Origin: Holothuria scabra
Taxonomy: Eukaryota > Echinodermata > Holothuroidea > Aspidochirotida > Holothuriidae
Assembly: GCA_037179385.1 (NCBI GenBank)
Contig: CM074179.1
Location: forward strand, 32,369,903 to 32,433,902
Reading direction: 5' to 3'
Length of the DNA: 64,000 nucleotides
Shown one piece after another: positions 12,984 through 24,259 of the stretch (position 1 is the first letter of the stretch; every line of letters begins with the position of its first letter). Below the pieces are notes generated by a model. It made no database searches, was not told where the DNA came from, and saw only the letters and a program-made list of their open reading frames with translations. The translations under genes were made by a program, and so were the position numbers.

Positions 12984-13008
12984 CTTGCCGGACAAGCCGG
13001 CAAGGTTT
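12984..13008. repeat. CTTGCCGG hairpin
   Basis: CTTGCCGG and CCGGCAAG form a perfect 8-bp stem around the loop ACAAG. It is isolated, and I see no promoter or oligo-T context that would make it a terminator. Confidence 0.5.
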
Positions 13009-13431
13009 AATTACCCAAGGCTCTCGCCTTCAACAAAATTATACTGTTCTATGTCTCTCAAAGTCCCCCCCCCCCCCCGCAAAAAGTAACCATTTTACCG
13101 GTAACATTCGGTAACATTCACATACTAAGGGAATCTTACGAGACCCATTTCATAACCCTTGAGGGCCCATATGGTTTTGCACTCGGGATTATAGAGACCC
13201 ATGGGTAGCCCCTTTAATTAATCCAAATGACCCATATCGGAAACTGATAGTGTGTGGGAGAATATGGGTCAACTTCAATCCTTTAATATCCATGTGCATG
13301 TGGGCTCACCCATATGTGTCCCTTATCAATCTCGGTAAACGCCCCCACCGGTATGGGCTTACCCATGCATAAAGGTTATATGTAGATAGGATTGTGTTAC
13401 AAATATTTAGTGTTACATACGTCAAATGGGG

Positions 13432-13530
13432 TACAAGTCCTCCCGGCACGTTTAGTCGCCTCTTACGACAGGCGGGGAATATCGTGGGCATATTCTACAA
13501 CCCTCAGTCCACAGGGGACCTTACCCATAA
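13432..13530 (-). repeat. Fragment with CCTGTCGTAAGAGGCGAC motif
   Basis: On the minus strand this reads 'ggtcccctgtggactgag', then 'cgatattccccgcctgtcg', then 'taagaggcgactaaacg'. GTCG and CGAC can pair around the motif. From memory, similar 'cctgtcgtaagaggcgac' strings occur in dispersed repeats of unrelated animals. I cannot assign the family, and 13140-13560 as a whole looks repeat-derived. Confidence 0.4.
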
Positions 13531-13552
13531 GGGACCCATATAAGTTAACTTA

Positions 13553-13862
13553 CTACCTACCCAGTCAACATTTCCGGTTGCGCCCCGACTGGGCTACTTG
13601 CTGGGCCCCAGCTGAATGGGTTATCCATTCATGTTTGTCAGGTGTTTCCACTCTGGGCCCAACTGGGCTAGCCTTTACCAGTTGAGGCCCAGTCGGAGCC
13701 CAGCTGGACTTCACCTGTTAAAGCTAGGCCCAGCTGAGCTTCAGTTGGTAAAGGCTAGTCCAGTTGGGCCCCCAATGGGAACATCTGACAAACACGAATG
13801 GGGTCCAGCAAACAGCCCAGTTGGAGCCCAGTCGGGACCCAGCCGGTAATGTTGGCAGGGTA
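13553..13862. mobile_element. Palindromic (fold-back) MITE
   Basis: The ends are TACCCAGTCAACATTTCCGG (left) and, read inverted from the right, TACCCTGCCAACATTACCGG. The two halves mirror each other nearly along their whole length, for example 'tgtttgtcaggtgttt' on the left against 'aacatctgacaaaca' on the right. The centre is near 13708. GC-rich 'cccagctgggc' words dominate. No target duplication was identified and it is non-coding. Confidence 0.65.
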
Positions 13863-13869
13863 TGTTTGA

Positions 13870-14735
13870 TAGTAAGTTTTTTTTTAACATTTTTTTTGGG
13901 ACCGTCGACCAAGTTTGTCAGGAGGCGATTTTGTCAGAGACAACTTGGTTACGAGCAACTTTGTTAGCCAAGCGGGCCACTTTAGGGGTGACTTTGTAGG
14001 GGGCGACTTGAGTGACTGCATTGCCCCCACTGTGCCATATACGGGTTATTGACCACAATGAAGCATCGGCATTCGACTAGTCTTCACTTGGACAGTAAAA
14101 ATTCAATTCTGAGAAAGAGTTGGTTAGGTCGCGTGGTTTATTGACTTTATTATTCAACGCTTCTACCTATGGATCGAGTTGAAGCTGTTCACTTTTCATG
14201 CATAAAATGAATATTTGAAGGCGTTTGGCCGCTATGAACAGAGGGGTGGAGTTGTTAGGGGCGACTTTGTGGGCTTGAGTATAGGGTGAGACTTGACATG
14301 TGCCCCCACCTTTTATTGAACTAAATTGCACTGTGAAAGAGGACTGAGACGTGAAAGTTTTGCCCCCATGATCTTGTTCAATTTTCAAAGTAATATTAAT
14401 TGACATTTTCTGTTAAAAACGAACACATACCACAACATATTTGACCTTATTTCAAGCCAAAACGTCAAATTAGCAAAGCATCCTATCAAATTGCCTCTCA
14501 AAATGTGTGTAAAAAGGCTCTGTTGCACGACGCTTTTGCCACACACAATACGTTGGCTCGGTTGCTTCAATTTTCGGCACGGCCTTAAATCCAGGTATGT
14601 AGGTCATTGCTTAAAAAAGATCATCAGTGCAATTTTTTACAAAAATAAGTAGCTCCCTATAACAGTGCGGCAGGCTAAAAACGTCTTTATGTGACACCAT
14701 GCTTGTGACCGAGAGCCAGTAAGAAAGGAAAATGT
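13870..14735. other. Non-coding stretch with 'ggcgactttgt' words
   Basis: Variants of 'ggggcgacttt/ggtgactttgt' and 'tgcccccac' recur at 13920-14030 and 14250-14310, suggesting a decayed internal duplication. No gene recognised. Confidence 0.35.
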
Positions 14736-14746
14736 TTGATTGTGTC

Positions 14747-16370
14747 CAGTGGCGGAGCTGCCATATGGTCGGGGGGGGGGGCGGTCGCCCCTCTGACGGA
14801 CCAAAATCGTCTGTTGGCGCCCTTTTCAGGTTTTTTAATGTACTTCACTTTTGCACCATTTTTGGCAAAAGACATAATTTAGTAGCTTTGTTTTCAGGCC
14901 CAGATAACAAAATGCTCATATAGCCACCAGTAACTGTACTATCTGCACTTTATTCTGATGAAAAGGGTCATCTTCTGTAATATAGGGATAGGTTTTGCCG
15001 ACATGTATCTTCATGCTTCATACGCACTAATCAATGTTGTCGCTGTGCTAAGTTAATTGCTTCCACAGCAAGCGTGGTTATTAGCTTACAAAATACACAG
15101 ACTGACATTAAATTTACCCTCCTGGCCAATAAAAGATGTTACAAAGGGCGCAAAAATAATTGTAGCGCAAATAGCCCTCTTGTTGTCGGGAAAAATTGTC
15201 AACATAGACAATAAAAAGAGTTTATAAAGATACCAAAATGGCTTCCACAACATTTTTCAAAACCATTTCAAAAACAAGAGAACATTAAGGTTAAAATAAA
15301 ATAAAACTGTTATCATAGTGGTAATGGTTTAAGAGTTTTAATGAGCAGTTTCCATTGTGCTTTTCTTCAAGTGTCCATTCTCAAAATGGCCATTTCTGAC
15401 ACTGCATGATAATCCCATGAAATTGCTTATTTCTGTACTTTCATGGTCTCAAAAGCCAGAAAATTGCATCTAATAAGCCCAGGTTTAGGCTACTTTCATT
15501 TATTATGAATTCGGTGTCTATAGAGAGCCAATTTCTTTCTCTGCTATTTCTCCCCATGTGCTTAAATTAATGGCTATTTCAGAATAGATACATGATGTAA
15601 GTAACGTCAATTAATGTTTCCTCGTGTACTTATCTTAATTTTCAGATGCCAAAAATGTACACCAAACGGTGATTAATTTCCATAACTTTTCCCCTTGTAA
15701 GACTGCTTGCTATTTAGCTTTATCAGGTTTAATCTTTATCTTTACAAAGTAGCCCATTATTACATCAAAATCCTAAATCAAGACCTGACAATAACACAAA
15801 ATATAATGACCGCATTCAATACTAGAATGAGAAAGAGGGGCATAGAAACATTGGTGTCCGCAGGTAGGGGCAAGGGGGGAACTTGCCTTCCTCTGGAAAA
15901 TAAAAAAAAAAACTGAAAAAACGAAGAAAACAAAGAAAAAACAAAGGAAAATTAACATCAACAGTTCTTAACAGTTCACTCAGTGTTTCCCCTATTTTTA
16001 TGCTGTAAATAGGCTTTAGAAATGCCATTTCCGATGCCGAAAATGATCGATTTGAGAGGCATTTGGGCCAAATTTTTCTTACGCTCCGCGCCAACTCATA
16101 GTGGCGCTTTTCCCCCCTAAAAGAATTTTGTCCACCCCCCCCGAATTTTCTTCTGCGGAGGCCCGTGGATAGAAAATTTAAACACGTTTTAATAGAAAAA
16201 TTGCTGAGGAGAAATGGCAAAGTAGTTTTCTAACAGGTGCGGAAAATCAAATGGAAAGTCTGAAAAGCCGTGGGTTCGATCGTGCTGAGGCGAAGGGTAT
16301 TTACTCGTTCGAATCGCCCCTGCGGACCATTTTCGCCCCCTCTGACCGAAATCCCCTAGCTCCGCCACTG
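14747..16370. mobile_element. Non-autonomous hAT element with perfect 8-bp duplication
   Basis: The left end CAGTGGCGGAGCT and the inverse of the right end are identical for 13 bases. G-rich tracts follow on both sides (14770-14782; inverse of 16335-16352). The 8-bp flanks ATTGTGTC at 14739-14746 and 16371-16378 are identical. CAGTGGCG-type ends with 8-bp duplications are diagnostic of hAT transposons. The 1,624-bp interior has no transposase. It contains one copy of the GCGCCAAC...GTGGCGC hairpin (16081-16108). Confidence 0.9.
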
Positions 16371-16539
16371 ATTGTGTCCTTTTGGGCTGAGGTTTAAATT
16401 ATATCAATCTCAAAAAGCACCGGTTGTGACATTCGAAAATTGCAAAATTAGTTTGAAAGGCTAAAGTAATATTTACAGTCAAAAGAAGTTCGTGCAGAAG
16501 GAAGGAAAGGGCATAATTTTTAAGGGTCAAAGTATACTA

Positions 16540-16880
16540 TTTGAACTGAAAGAACAGGGCCTTGCCTTCAACAATTGGCTCAGCTCTTTAGTTGAAAGCT
16601 ATTTCAACCAATGCGAAGTATAAAGAAAACCCTTGGCCATGGCGGAGAGGTGCGAAACCTGTGACGGAATGTTATGGCAGAATGACATTGCACGTATTCT
16701 TTTGCTATACACAGAGTTTCGATTACACATTGGGGTCTTGTGCACTTACTCTGAAACAATAAACTGAGGTTGTGTCTGAATGATGAGGATAAATTTTTCA
16801 CAGTTGTAAGAGGAGCTTGAGTAAGAAGGTCTTGAGAATTGGAACTGTTTGAGGGAGAGAAGATCAGGCCTTTCCGGAAT
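16540..16880 (-). repeat. Dispersed repeat R1, inverted diverged copy
   Basis: Read on the minus strand it carries the R1 order: 'cagtttattgtttcagag', then 'gtgcacaagaccccaatgtg', then 'taatcgaaactctgtg'. Divergence from 4020-4440 is substantial. Non-coding. Confidence 0.5.
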
Positions 16881-16889
16881 TTTATGGAC

Positions 16890-17580
16890 ATATTTTAAAA
16901 AAGCTGGGTTGCTACTTTTTTGTAGGCTCCCCATTCACTTTACCCCGCAGAGCGGACTCGGTTTGTTCGCGCCCCCTTTAAGGCTTCACAAACCACCGTC
17001 CGCCAAAACGAAGAGGCCTGAGTGGGTCCAATTTTAGACGCAAACTTCATTACCATAATATGACTTATTCATGTCCTGCCTCATTTTTTATGCTATTGTT
17101 TTGAGAGAGTATGTGTATTCTTGTTGTTGTAAACTGAAGGACTCGATTGAAACCTGATCGGATCACTACTGCATAACAACTGTCCAGTGGGTACTACCGG
17201 GAAGTGTGCTTTACGATGTCATCCCAACTGTGTGGGTGGCATGGGCTAGCTACTGCATGATTTAAGCGGGACCAGATGTTGCCTGCTTGTGAATATTAAC
17301 TATATTCATCCAGTCTCGAGGCAACATATTTCTATGAATAACCAAAGAATCTGTTTGGTGTTCACTTTGGCAGACTTGGTGGGGATATTGCTGAACAATG
17401 AATATGCCCTACAGTCTGCTACGCAGGCAACATTCACTTTGGCCTTGGAAGTACTTCCATGCTTTGACGTACGGTCTGCCTCAGTACACTTTGATGTCCA
17501 CTGAAGTTTACTTCTGCTCTCCAGCAATAAATTAAGAAAATTTGTAAAGTTTCTTCCAACCCCACAAGGCTGTGCATGTT
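16890..17580. other. Non-coding stretch, nothing recognised
   Basis: No convincing exon. Two frames of 71-73 codons lie opposite each other without known motifs. Confidence 0.35.
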
Positions 17581-17589
17581 CAATCCAAC

Positions 17590-17795
17590 CGCGTTTCGCG
17601 CGGACAGATTTTACTGTTGCTTATATGCAGACATTATTTCCCGGTAAAATTTTGTCCGGCGGACACATTTTCCTGTGACGGGTGGACACTATTTCCTCAA
17701 AAATATTGTCCTACCGGACACAATTTTTTGGAAACTGGGTCCCACCGGACACATTTTCCAGGAGGACATCATTTCCTGTTACACCGGTACTCAGG
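17590..17795. repeat. GTCC/GGACAC imperfect tandem repeat, copy 2
   Basis: Variants of 'ccggacacattttcc' recur at about 30-36-base spacing (17660, 17690, 17715, 17750), ending 'ttcctgttacaccggtac'. They correspond to the array at 5640-5835. Open frames through it have no known domain. Confidence 0.5.
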
Positions 17796-17799
17796 TAAG

Positions 17800-19570
17800 A
17801 CAGTCTCATGACCTGCCGAAAAAAATTGTAGAGGATTTCAGACTTTTTCTCAGATCAAATTGAATGTCGTCTCCAAGGATATTAGATGTTATACTTTTAA
17901 CACGATGCTGTAAGGAAGTTCAGTCAAAATTTGAAAGACCACCCCAAATTCAGAGTATACTGTACGGAGTATGACATTTTTTTATTTTGTTTTATACCAG
18001 TCTTTGGTTTTCTGACATAGCCCTAATTACTCCATCACACCAGTTGCATGGCCTCATGCAGTTGACCCTGTCCATTTATTATTATTTTTTATATAAATTT
18101 TAACATACTTGGGATATTCATGTAAAATGTGCGTACGTATGAGAACACGTACGCCAAGCAGACTTAGTGAGACAATACTAATTTTAGGCTCTCAAAGGAC
18201 TCTGTTGAATGGAAATCCTCCGCACGGTATGACGCAATTTCCGGTGAGGTAAGATGCGTCATCAGAAAGTAAAAACGCTACCGTTGAAGCGACTTCCTCC
18301 GGTTTACCACGACTGTGGATTAATCAAAAAATTAAAACCAATTACATATGCAATTAAACTGGGCCGGCAGGTAATAGTTATGAAATATTGGGGGCAACTC
18401 AAGTAAAAACACCATGCCAAGATAAAAAAAATTAAATAAACTAAAAAAAAATAAAAATATGATGGTCAATATGACATATGATCCTGGATTTTCAAGCTGG
18501 ATAACACCTTAGGTGTTACTAGCCTCTGTCCAACCTTTCTTGCGAAAATTTGTTCTTTCTCTCCCTTCCTCTGGAAATACATTTGGCTGTTACCTCCTAC
18601 GTGTTACCTTCCTTCAACCCCATTGTGAACCAGCAGATCTAAGGACGGACTGGATTAACAAGGCCGTTAAAAAGGACAGAGCCTATTATTGTAGTACTTA
18701 GGGTGTACAGTGTAAATTGGATATCACCGAAAAGCTTTGACAAAGCTAATAAGGTGTACCGTAATGGGAGTTACGTATCATACAATTCTACGCCTCGTTG
18801 ATTTTCGTGGAGAATTCTCTCCCATTAAATGGTAACTTCATTCATCACTCGCGTACGAACTTTAATACATGAGAAAATATGAGAGCTGTGTCTTTCGTAT
18901 TTAACCGTAGGATACCACGTTAGTCACCCATATCTGACTAGTTTGTAATGAAGATATCTTATTAATTTAGTAGAAATGGAATGAAGAATATTACTCAAAA
19001 CTTAGTCAAGGAGGCTAAATATTTGTTAGAAACTATTTCAGCTGGGTCAAAAATTAGTCAATATTGTTGAATAACTGGATTAGGCGATTCAGGCAATGTT
19101 TGACTGATTTATTTTCCCAGTGACGGGATTTTGCAGTATCCCGGTACAGAAGTCCTTGGATGTAATCAGGTGTGACGTTTGGTACAAATGTTAAGAAAAA
19201 TTACTCCAAATTGTTAACATCTGGCTATTTACAGTAAGAATAAGTAAGTGTTTAAAGTGGCAGTTGAATAGCATTTGAGGGAGGGGAGCAAGCATATACC
19301 TTCGCCCGTCACATGTACGACCGATGATGGCCGTAGCTACAGTAAGGAATGGGGACACGTGCCGCCAGCAAAATATCAGAGTAGGGATCCTTTTTTGTAT
19401 TCTTCAATTCACCTCTCTCCTAGACCTACTTCTCAACATGATCGATAAATGTATCCGGTCCCCACCCATTCCCAAAGAAAAAACAAAACTGGCCACGGGC
19501 CTGTACCGCACACGAAAGCACTTCCAATTCCTGAAGCAGCAGTAACAGTGACCAGGTTGCTATTAAACTG
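17800..19570. other. Non-coding stretch, nothing recognised
   Basis: AT-rich, with A-rich tracts at 18423-18460. No known gene, RNA or clear element boundary was found. Confidence 0.4.
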
Positions 19571-19584
19571 TTAAAATCAGTGTA

Positions 19585-19812
19585 ACGAGTACACTCTTAA
19601 AAGGAGTTTAGGAATTAAACACTTTTCTTAACACTTTTTATTTCCTCTTTTTAAATATGTTAGTAGATGCTAAACACCGGTGTCTGATTTTACATTTCGT
19701 TTTAGAATACGTTTAATTGCTTAACACTTAGTCTTGAATTGCTAAACATGTTTAGAATTCAAACGTGTTTTACAAAGTTGGGAAAGTAAGTGTTTAATTG
19801 CTAGACACGTGT
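19585..19812. repeat. TTTAG/CTAAAC dispersed repeat, copy 2
   Basis: This runs from 'gtacactcttaaaaggag' to 'gctagacacgtgtgtac' and includes 'aacatgtttagaattcaaac'. That phrase is shared with the copy at 1803-2022. The edges are near-inverse ('gtacactctt' and 'acgtgtgtac'), so it may be a MITE. Confidence 0.5.
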
Positions 19813-19869
19813 GTACAGTAAGTATATACTACAGCAGCATGCAGAGGAGATTATTAAAAAAAGTTCAAC

Positions 19870-20062
19870 GAATAATTGCTGAAACTACTGGTGGAGCTAG
19901 TATGTCAAGATCCCAGGAACAGACAAGTGGCAAAGGGGAAATGTTGGACAAGCTATTTCGGGCGCAGAACGAAACCGAACGAGAAGAGCGCGCTTTTGCG
20001 GGTGGGACCCAGGGACAAAGGTCTGAAGCCTGGCTCCAGCTCCTGAAACTCTGAGGATTTAG
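19870..20062. repeat. Diverged relative of core segment D of the 27-kb element
   Basis: It contains 'gcgcagaacgaaaccgaacg', 'cgggtgggacccagg' and 'ggctccagctcctgaaact'. This is the same order as the 'gcgaaa..gcgcg', 'gggtggggtccagg' and 'gaagctctgg' segment at 32755-32890. The frames on either strand are shadows of this GC-rich repeat. Confidence 0.4.
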
Positions 20063-20683
20063 CATGTCTGTCAGTAAAAAAATTGTCTCAGGAAATGTAT
20101 ACTATTTATTTTGTAGGTTAATCTAACTATTAACTGAATGAAATCATGTTGAACTCGCATATCCAACGCATTCTAAAAGCTGCAACGCAAACAGGTTAAA
20201 ATGCAATATAGGCGGAGACCTTCGGTGTTGCCTAGGAACGTCCATCCATTCCATGTAATGACGTCATAGCCTCTTCCAATCTGTTCTAAGGGAATTTGAT
20301 ACAGTGATGGGCACCGATGAATCGATAATAGCACCCACCATAGGAACCCAGGATTTATTTATAGACCTGTCTGTCCTTCGGTGTTAGTAGACATGTACAC
20401 ATTATAGTATATGACGTCACAGGGTTGAAAGTGTGCACTTTAATGGCGGCACCCGAATTGCAGCCTTCACCACTATGTGTTTGTATGGAGATCATGCTCA
20501 CAACGTCAGCGCCATGTTTTAATTTAGCATACTGGATGTCAATGATCATACGCATGTAACCGTGTTACCGGTGCGCGCCACGACAGAAAATTATTAACAA
20601 TTGTTGTAGGCCTGCAATAGATTCCTGGATGGCAAAGTATAAAGATGGTCAACGCAGTATACGTGACGTCGGTACATGACCTA

Positions 20684-20942
20684 TAGACGAATCCGATTAG
20701 CGCTTGTTTTCAGCGACTGTAGGCAGCCATTAGTGGGGTCATCAGCCTTCAATCGTCTTCATTTATTGTCTACGTGAATTTCAAATCCACATATTCAGTG
20801 AAGTTGAGAAAATCAAGATACACTTCAGTGTACAACCATTTATGAAACAGATAAGGAAGGAAATTTAAAGATTAAAGGTGATGGACCCCAGTAAGGGCCG
20901 ACTAAAATCAGACCATCACAATCAGTCCGGATTCGTCCATAC
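20684..20942. mobile_element. TA-flanked MITE, TIR TATAGACGAATCCG, copy 2
   Basis: The left end is TATAGACGAATCCG and the right end is CGGATTCGTCCATA. The interior matches the inverse of 2628-2932, including 'ggctgcctatagt'-type and 'cgtcttcattta' words. A third, more decayed relative begins near 57115. Non-coding. Confidence 0.6.
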
Positions 20943-20949
20943 CGGTGTG

Positions 20950-21835
20950 ATACACGTGTCAGTTAAACCAGGGAGTTTGAACAGACTGTTGCAACTCCCT
21001 GGTTAAACACGGGCGTGCGGAGGGCACGTCGTGGGTGCAATGTCCGATCTTCGTGGTTGATTTCCAAAATGGCGTTACTCGATGCCAGTAAATTAATTAA
21101 TTAACTAATTAATAAATTAAATTCCATTTGAAGACATAAATCTGTTTGTCTCACCGACTAGAAGGTTTGCCTTTCATCGCGCCAACGGTTTCAAGCATTG
21201 TCGGGATCTCAGTAAGACCTTGATCGACGGCCTTTAAATAAAGAAGAGAATGCAATGATTATAGCTGAGATAGTGCAGCCTGTGGGAGAAACAGCGTTTT
21301 TTATGAATGTTTTTAAAGGCGGTCGTTCTTCGCCCGACATTGTACCATTTTACCGGGAGTTGAACATTTTCAATCAACATAGCTCTCAGTTCAGTGACAT
21401 CAAATTTAAAAGATGCATAGTTACTCAAATTACAGCATGCACTGGGAGTGTTCTGATTACATATAAAGGCCTCGTATGCTCACCATGGTTAATCCTTGAA
21501 CAGGACCGTGTACTCACTTAATGGTAGGACCTAATCCGTACACGGTCATTGTCCATCATAATACACCTCCTGAAATCACGACGATGTGTGCAACGAACAC
21601 AGCGCGCAACCCTTCAACTCCTCACATCGTCAAAAGAACATGGCCATGCTTGCCGTGCATGATCTTTGTCACAACTTTTATCTCTCTTGACCGGTCTTTC
21701 TTCAAATGGAGGCGAGCAAGAAGGATTCAATTTGGAGGTTAAAAGTGTCAGTAAGAAGAAGTCAATTAAAGGACTTTAGCACGCATTGTAATCGGCTTGC
21801 CGATGCAGTCACATGACCGAATGTGAGCGTAAAAA
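20950..21835. other. Non-coding stretch before the IS3-like element
   Basis: It contains an R1-like inverted fragment ('actgggagtgttctgattac' at 21440-21460). The segment near 21485-21512 has an inverse counterpart at about 25540-25568 across the transposon. Frames of 64-88 codons have no known motif. Confidence 0.4.
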
Positions 21836-21849
21836 CACATGCAGAGTAG

Positions 21850-21855
21850 CATTAC
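21850..21855. other. Target-site duplication CATTAC (left)
   Basis: Identical to 25262-25267. It delimits the insertion of the 21856-25261 transposon. Confidence 0.9.
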
Positions 21856-21880
21856 TACGGAAGCGTATTGTTGTCACATG
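21856..21880. repeat. Left terminal inverted repeat
   Basis: Starts TACGGAAGCGTATTG and ends TCACATG. It pairs with 25237-25261 with one mismatch (position 18), and an A30 run follows. Confidence 0.9.
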
Positions 21881-21910
<30 letters not shown>

Positions 21911-21912
<2 letters not shown>

Positions 21913-22646
21913 TTTGGAACGTTCGAAAATCTTTTCGTATGTTCGAAAAAACTTTTGGAACGTTCGAAAATCTTTTCGTACGTTCGAAAAAACTTTTGGA
22001 ACGTTCGAAAAAACTTTTGGAACGTTCGAAAATCTTTTCGTACGTACGAAAAAACTTTTCGAACGTTTGAAAATCTTTTCGTACGTACGAAAAAACTTTT
22101 CGAACGTTCGAAAATCTTTTCGTACGTACGAAAAAACTTTTCGAACGTTCGAAAATCTTTTCGTACGTATGAAAAAACTTTTGGAACGTTCGAAAATCTT
22201 TTCGTACGTACGAAAAAACTTTTCGAACGTTCGAAAATCTTTTCGTACGTATGAAAAAACTTTTCGAACGTTCGAAAATTTTTTCGTACGTTCGAAAAAA
22301 GTTTTGGAACTTTCGAAAATCTTTTCGTACGTACGAAAAAACTTTTGGAACGTTCGAAAATCTTTTCGTACGTACGAAAAAACTTTTCGAACGTTCGAAA
22401 ATCTTTTCGTACGTATGAAAAAACTTTTGGAACGTTCGAAAATCTTTTGGAACGTTCGAAAAAACTTTTGGAACTTTCGAAAATCTTTTCGTACGTACGA
22501 AAAAACTTTTGGAACGTTCGAAAATCTTTTCGTACGTACGAAAAAACTTTTGGAACGTTCAAAAATCTTTTCGTACGTACGAAAAAACTTTTGGAACGTT
22601 CGAAAATCTTTTCGTACGTACGAAAAAACTTTTGGAACGTTCGACG
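21911..22646. repeat. Left subterminal array, 41-bp palindromic unit (~18 copies)
   Basis: Each unit joins two perfect palindromes: one around TTCGAACGTTCGAA and one around TTTTCGTACGTACGAAAA. Variants carry ggaacgttcg or cgtatg. Because 41 is not a multiple of 3 and the unit lacks stops, open frames of up to 272 codons run through on both strands. These are not genes. Arrays like this next to TIRs typically serve as transposase-binding sites; that role is inferred. Confidence 0.9.
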
Positions 22647-22765
22647 CACTTTAAACCTGAGCCGAAGAAGCAAGTTGTAGCAGGCCTATTCTCATTTATA
22701 CAAATGTTAGAGGAAGTGTTCCTTGTTGTTGTAAGACCAGTGAATGTTGAAAGTACAATTGAATA

Positions 22766-23728
22766 ATGGATCAAGTCAACCAGCTGGTGAGATTTTACTT
22801 TGAACTCGGATTTAATCACAGACAAATAGGCCTTTGCTTGCATCAACTTCACAACATTCGTTTAAGTTTAACAACTGTGCGTAGGAAACTAAAGGGAATG
22901 GCCTTGTATCGTAGGAGAAAGTCTGATTTACCTGAAGTAGCTCTATCTATTATGGAAGAACTTGAAAGGCACGGGCAGTTACATGGGTATAATACTATGC
23001 ATCTTAAATGCATTCAAAAAGGTTTGCATGTCACTCAGGAGACTGGGCGAATCCTACTCCAACTTCTTGATCTAGAGGGTGTTGAATAACGAAGATCTAA
23101 ACGTCTGCGTCGACGATTGTATCGTAATCCTGGCCCCAACTTCATGTGGCACATTGATTCATATGACAAACTGAAACCATACGGCATCTGCATAAACGCA
23201 GCAATTGATGGGTTTTCGCGAAATGTTATATGGATTAAAGCCAAATGGACAAACAGTAATCCAAGAATAATCGCCGGCTATTTCATGGAAGAAGTTGAAA
23301 AACTTCAGGGATGCCCAGCCCGTGTTCGTTGTGACATGGGAACGGAAAACCGTCACTTGGAACAGATGCAGCGATTTCTTAGGTGTGACCAAGGGGATGA
23401 ATTTGCTCGAGGTTGCTTTATTTATGGTTCTAGTAACCACAATCAAAGAATTGAAAGCTGGTGGGCCTACTTCCGAAAACAGCATGCACAGTTCTGGATG
23501 AATCTGTTTCAACAACTGAAAGAGGAAAACGAATTTTCGGGGGACTTGTTAGATAAGAGTCTTGTCCAGTTTTGTTTTATGAACATCATACAAGAAAGTG
23601 CAATTACATTAACGATTTTAATTATTCAAATTTTAAATCGAATTGACGCTTGTTTCAATTTATTACATAAATTCAGTTTTAGTTCATATCTTGGAGGAGA
23701 AAACCTACGAAAGAATTGCTGCAAATGA
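22766..23728 (+). pseudogene. IS3EU-like DDE transposase (broken)
   Basis: Residues 1-107 (22766-23086) begin MDQVNQLVRFYFELGF and look like a helix-turn-helix DNA-binding region. A TAA at 23087-23089 interrupts the frame, which continues without a shift. The second part has the integrase core: first Asp in WHIDSYD (23156-23158), second Asp in CDMGTEN (23333-23335) and Glu in RIESWW (23453-23455). The last two are 39 residues apart, close to the D-35-E pattern of IS3 and retroviral integrases. After FCFMNIIQ (about 23593) the sequence becomes low-complexity, whereas family members continue, so the C-terminus is lost. The enzyme would cut and join the TACGGAAGCG ends. It is a fossil unless suppressed. 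Confidence 0.85.
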
Positions 23729-23761
23729 AATAGACAATATTTTACTCCTGTGGCCTCTGTA

Positions 23762-24079
23762 CACTGGCGCCGCCACTGGGGGGGGGGGGGGGGGCAACTG
23801 CCTTTCAACAACTTTTAGAACGTAGAAATGAATTTACTTGAAACTTGCTTAAGCGACATTTATATGTAGGGGCTGGGGTAAGGTGTACAAAAAAACACAC
23901 ACACACACACAAAATCAATTCACACGGGCTCGCAAATGTCATTTCCGGTGATGTGGGAGGTGTTTTCTGCCACAATTATTCCGATTCGCTCCGTGCCAAC
24001 TGACGGCGGCGCTCTGCTAAGATGGTCTTCACGCAATTCTCAGTCCCCATTCCCAGCCCAAATCCTGGATCAACCACTG
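23762..24079. mobile_element. Possible hAT-type MITE inside the transposon
   Basis: The right edge GGATCAACCACTG is the inverse of a CAGTGG-type hAT end. The left edge is CACTGGCGCCGCCACTG followed by a long G run (23779-23794). Only TGTA is shared at the two edges, so an 8-bp duplication is not demonstrated. It contains a GTGCCAAC...GGCGGCGC hairpin (23986-24017) and an (AC)n run at 23894-23911. Confidence 0.4.
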
Positions 24080-24082
24080 TGT

Positions 24083-24259
24083 ATGAAGTTCAGATGGAGT
24101 GGATCGGCGGCAGGTGGAAATGAACATAAACTTTGTCTTCACTTCTTTACATGTGCCACTGCAGTCTTGAGGAATATTATAGTCTGGGTCTCCAAATTGT
24201 TTGTACCGAGGTTCCAATTCACGACATAATGACCCGATGTCCAGAGCTCTGCAGACCAC
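24083..24259 (-). other. Possible coding remnant in the transposon
   Basis: The minus frame contains CRELEPRYKQFGDPDYNIP followed by a Cys-containing stretch (DCSGTCKEVK). It looks more protein-like than the surrounding DNA and ends at the putative MITE edge. I do not recognise it. It may be a trace of a second transposon gene or a chance frame. Confidence 0.2.

Noticed and set aside
21839..22680. 271- and 272-codon frames with repeated FSYVRKNF
   Set aside because: They are translations of the 41-bp palindromic array. The near-identical reading on both strands shows it is the palindrome, not selection.
23762..24079. 8-bp duplication for the MITE inside the IS3-like element
   Set aside because: Only TGTA is shared between the flanks, so I list the MITE at low confidence and do not claim the duplication.
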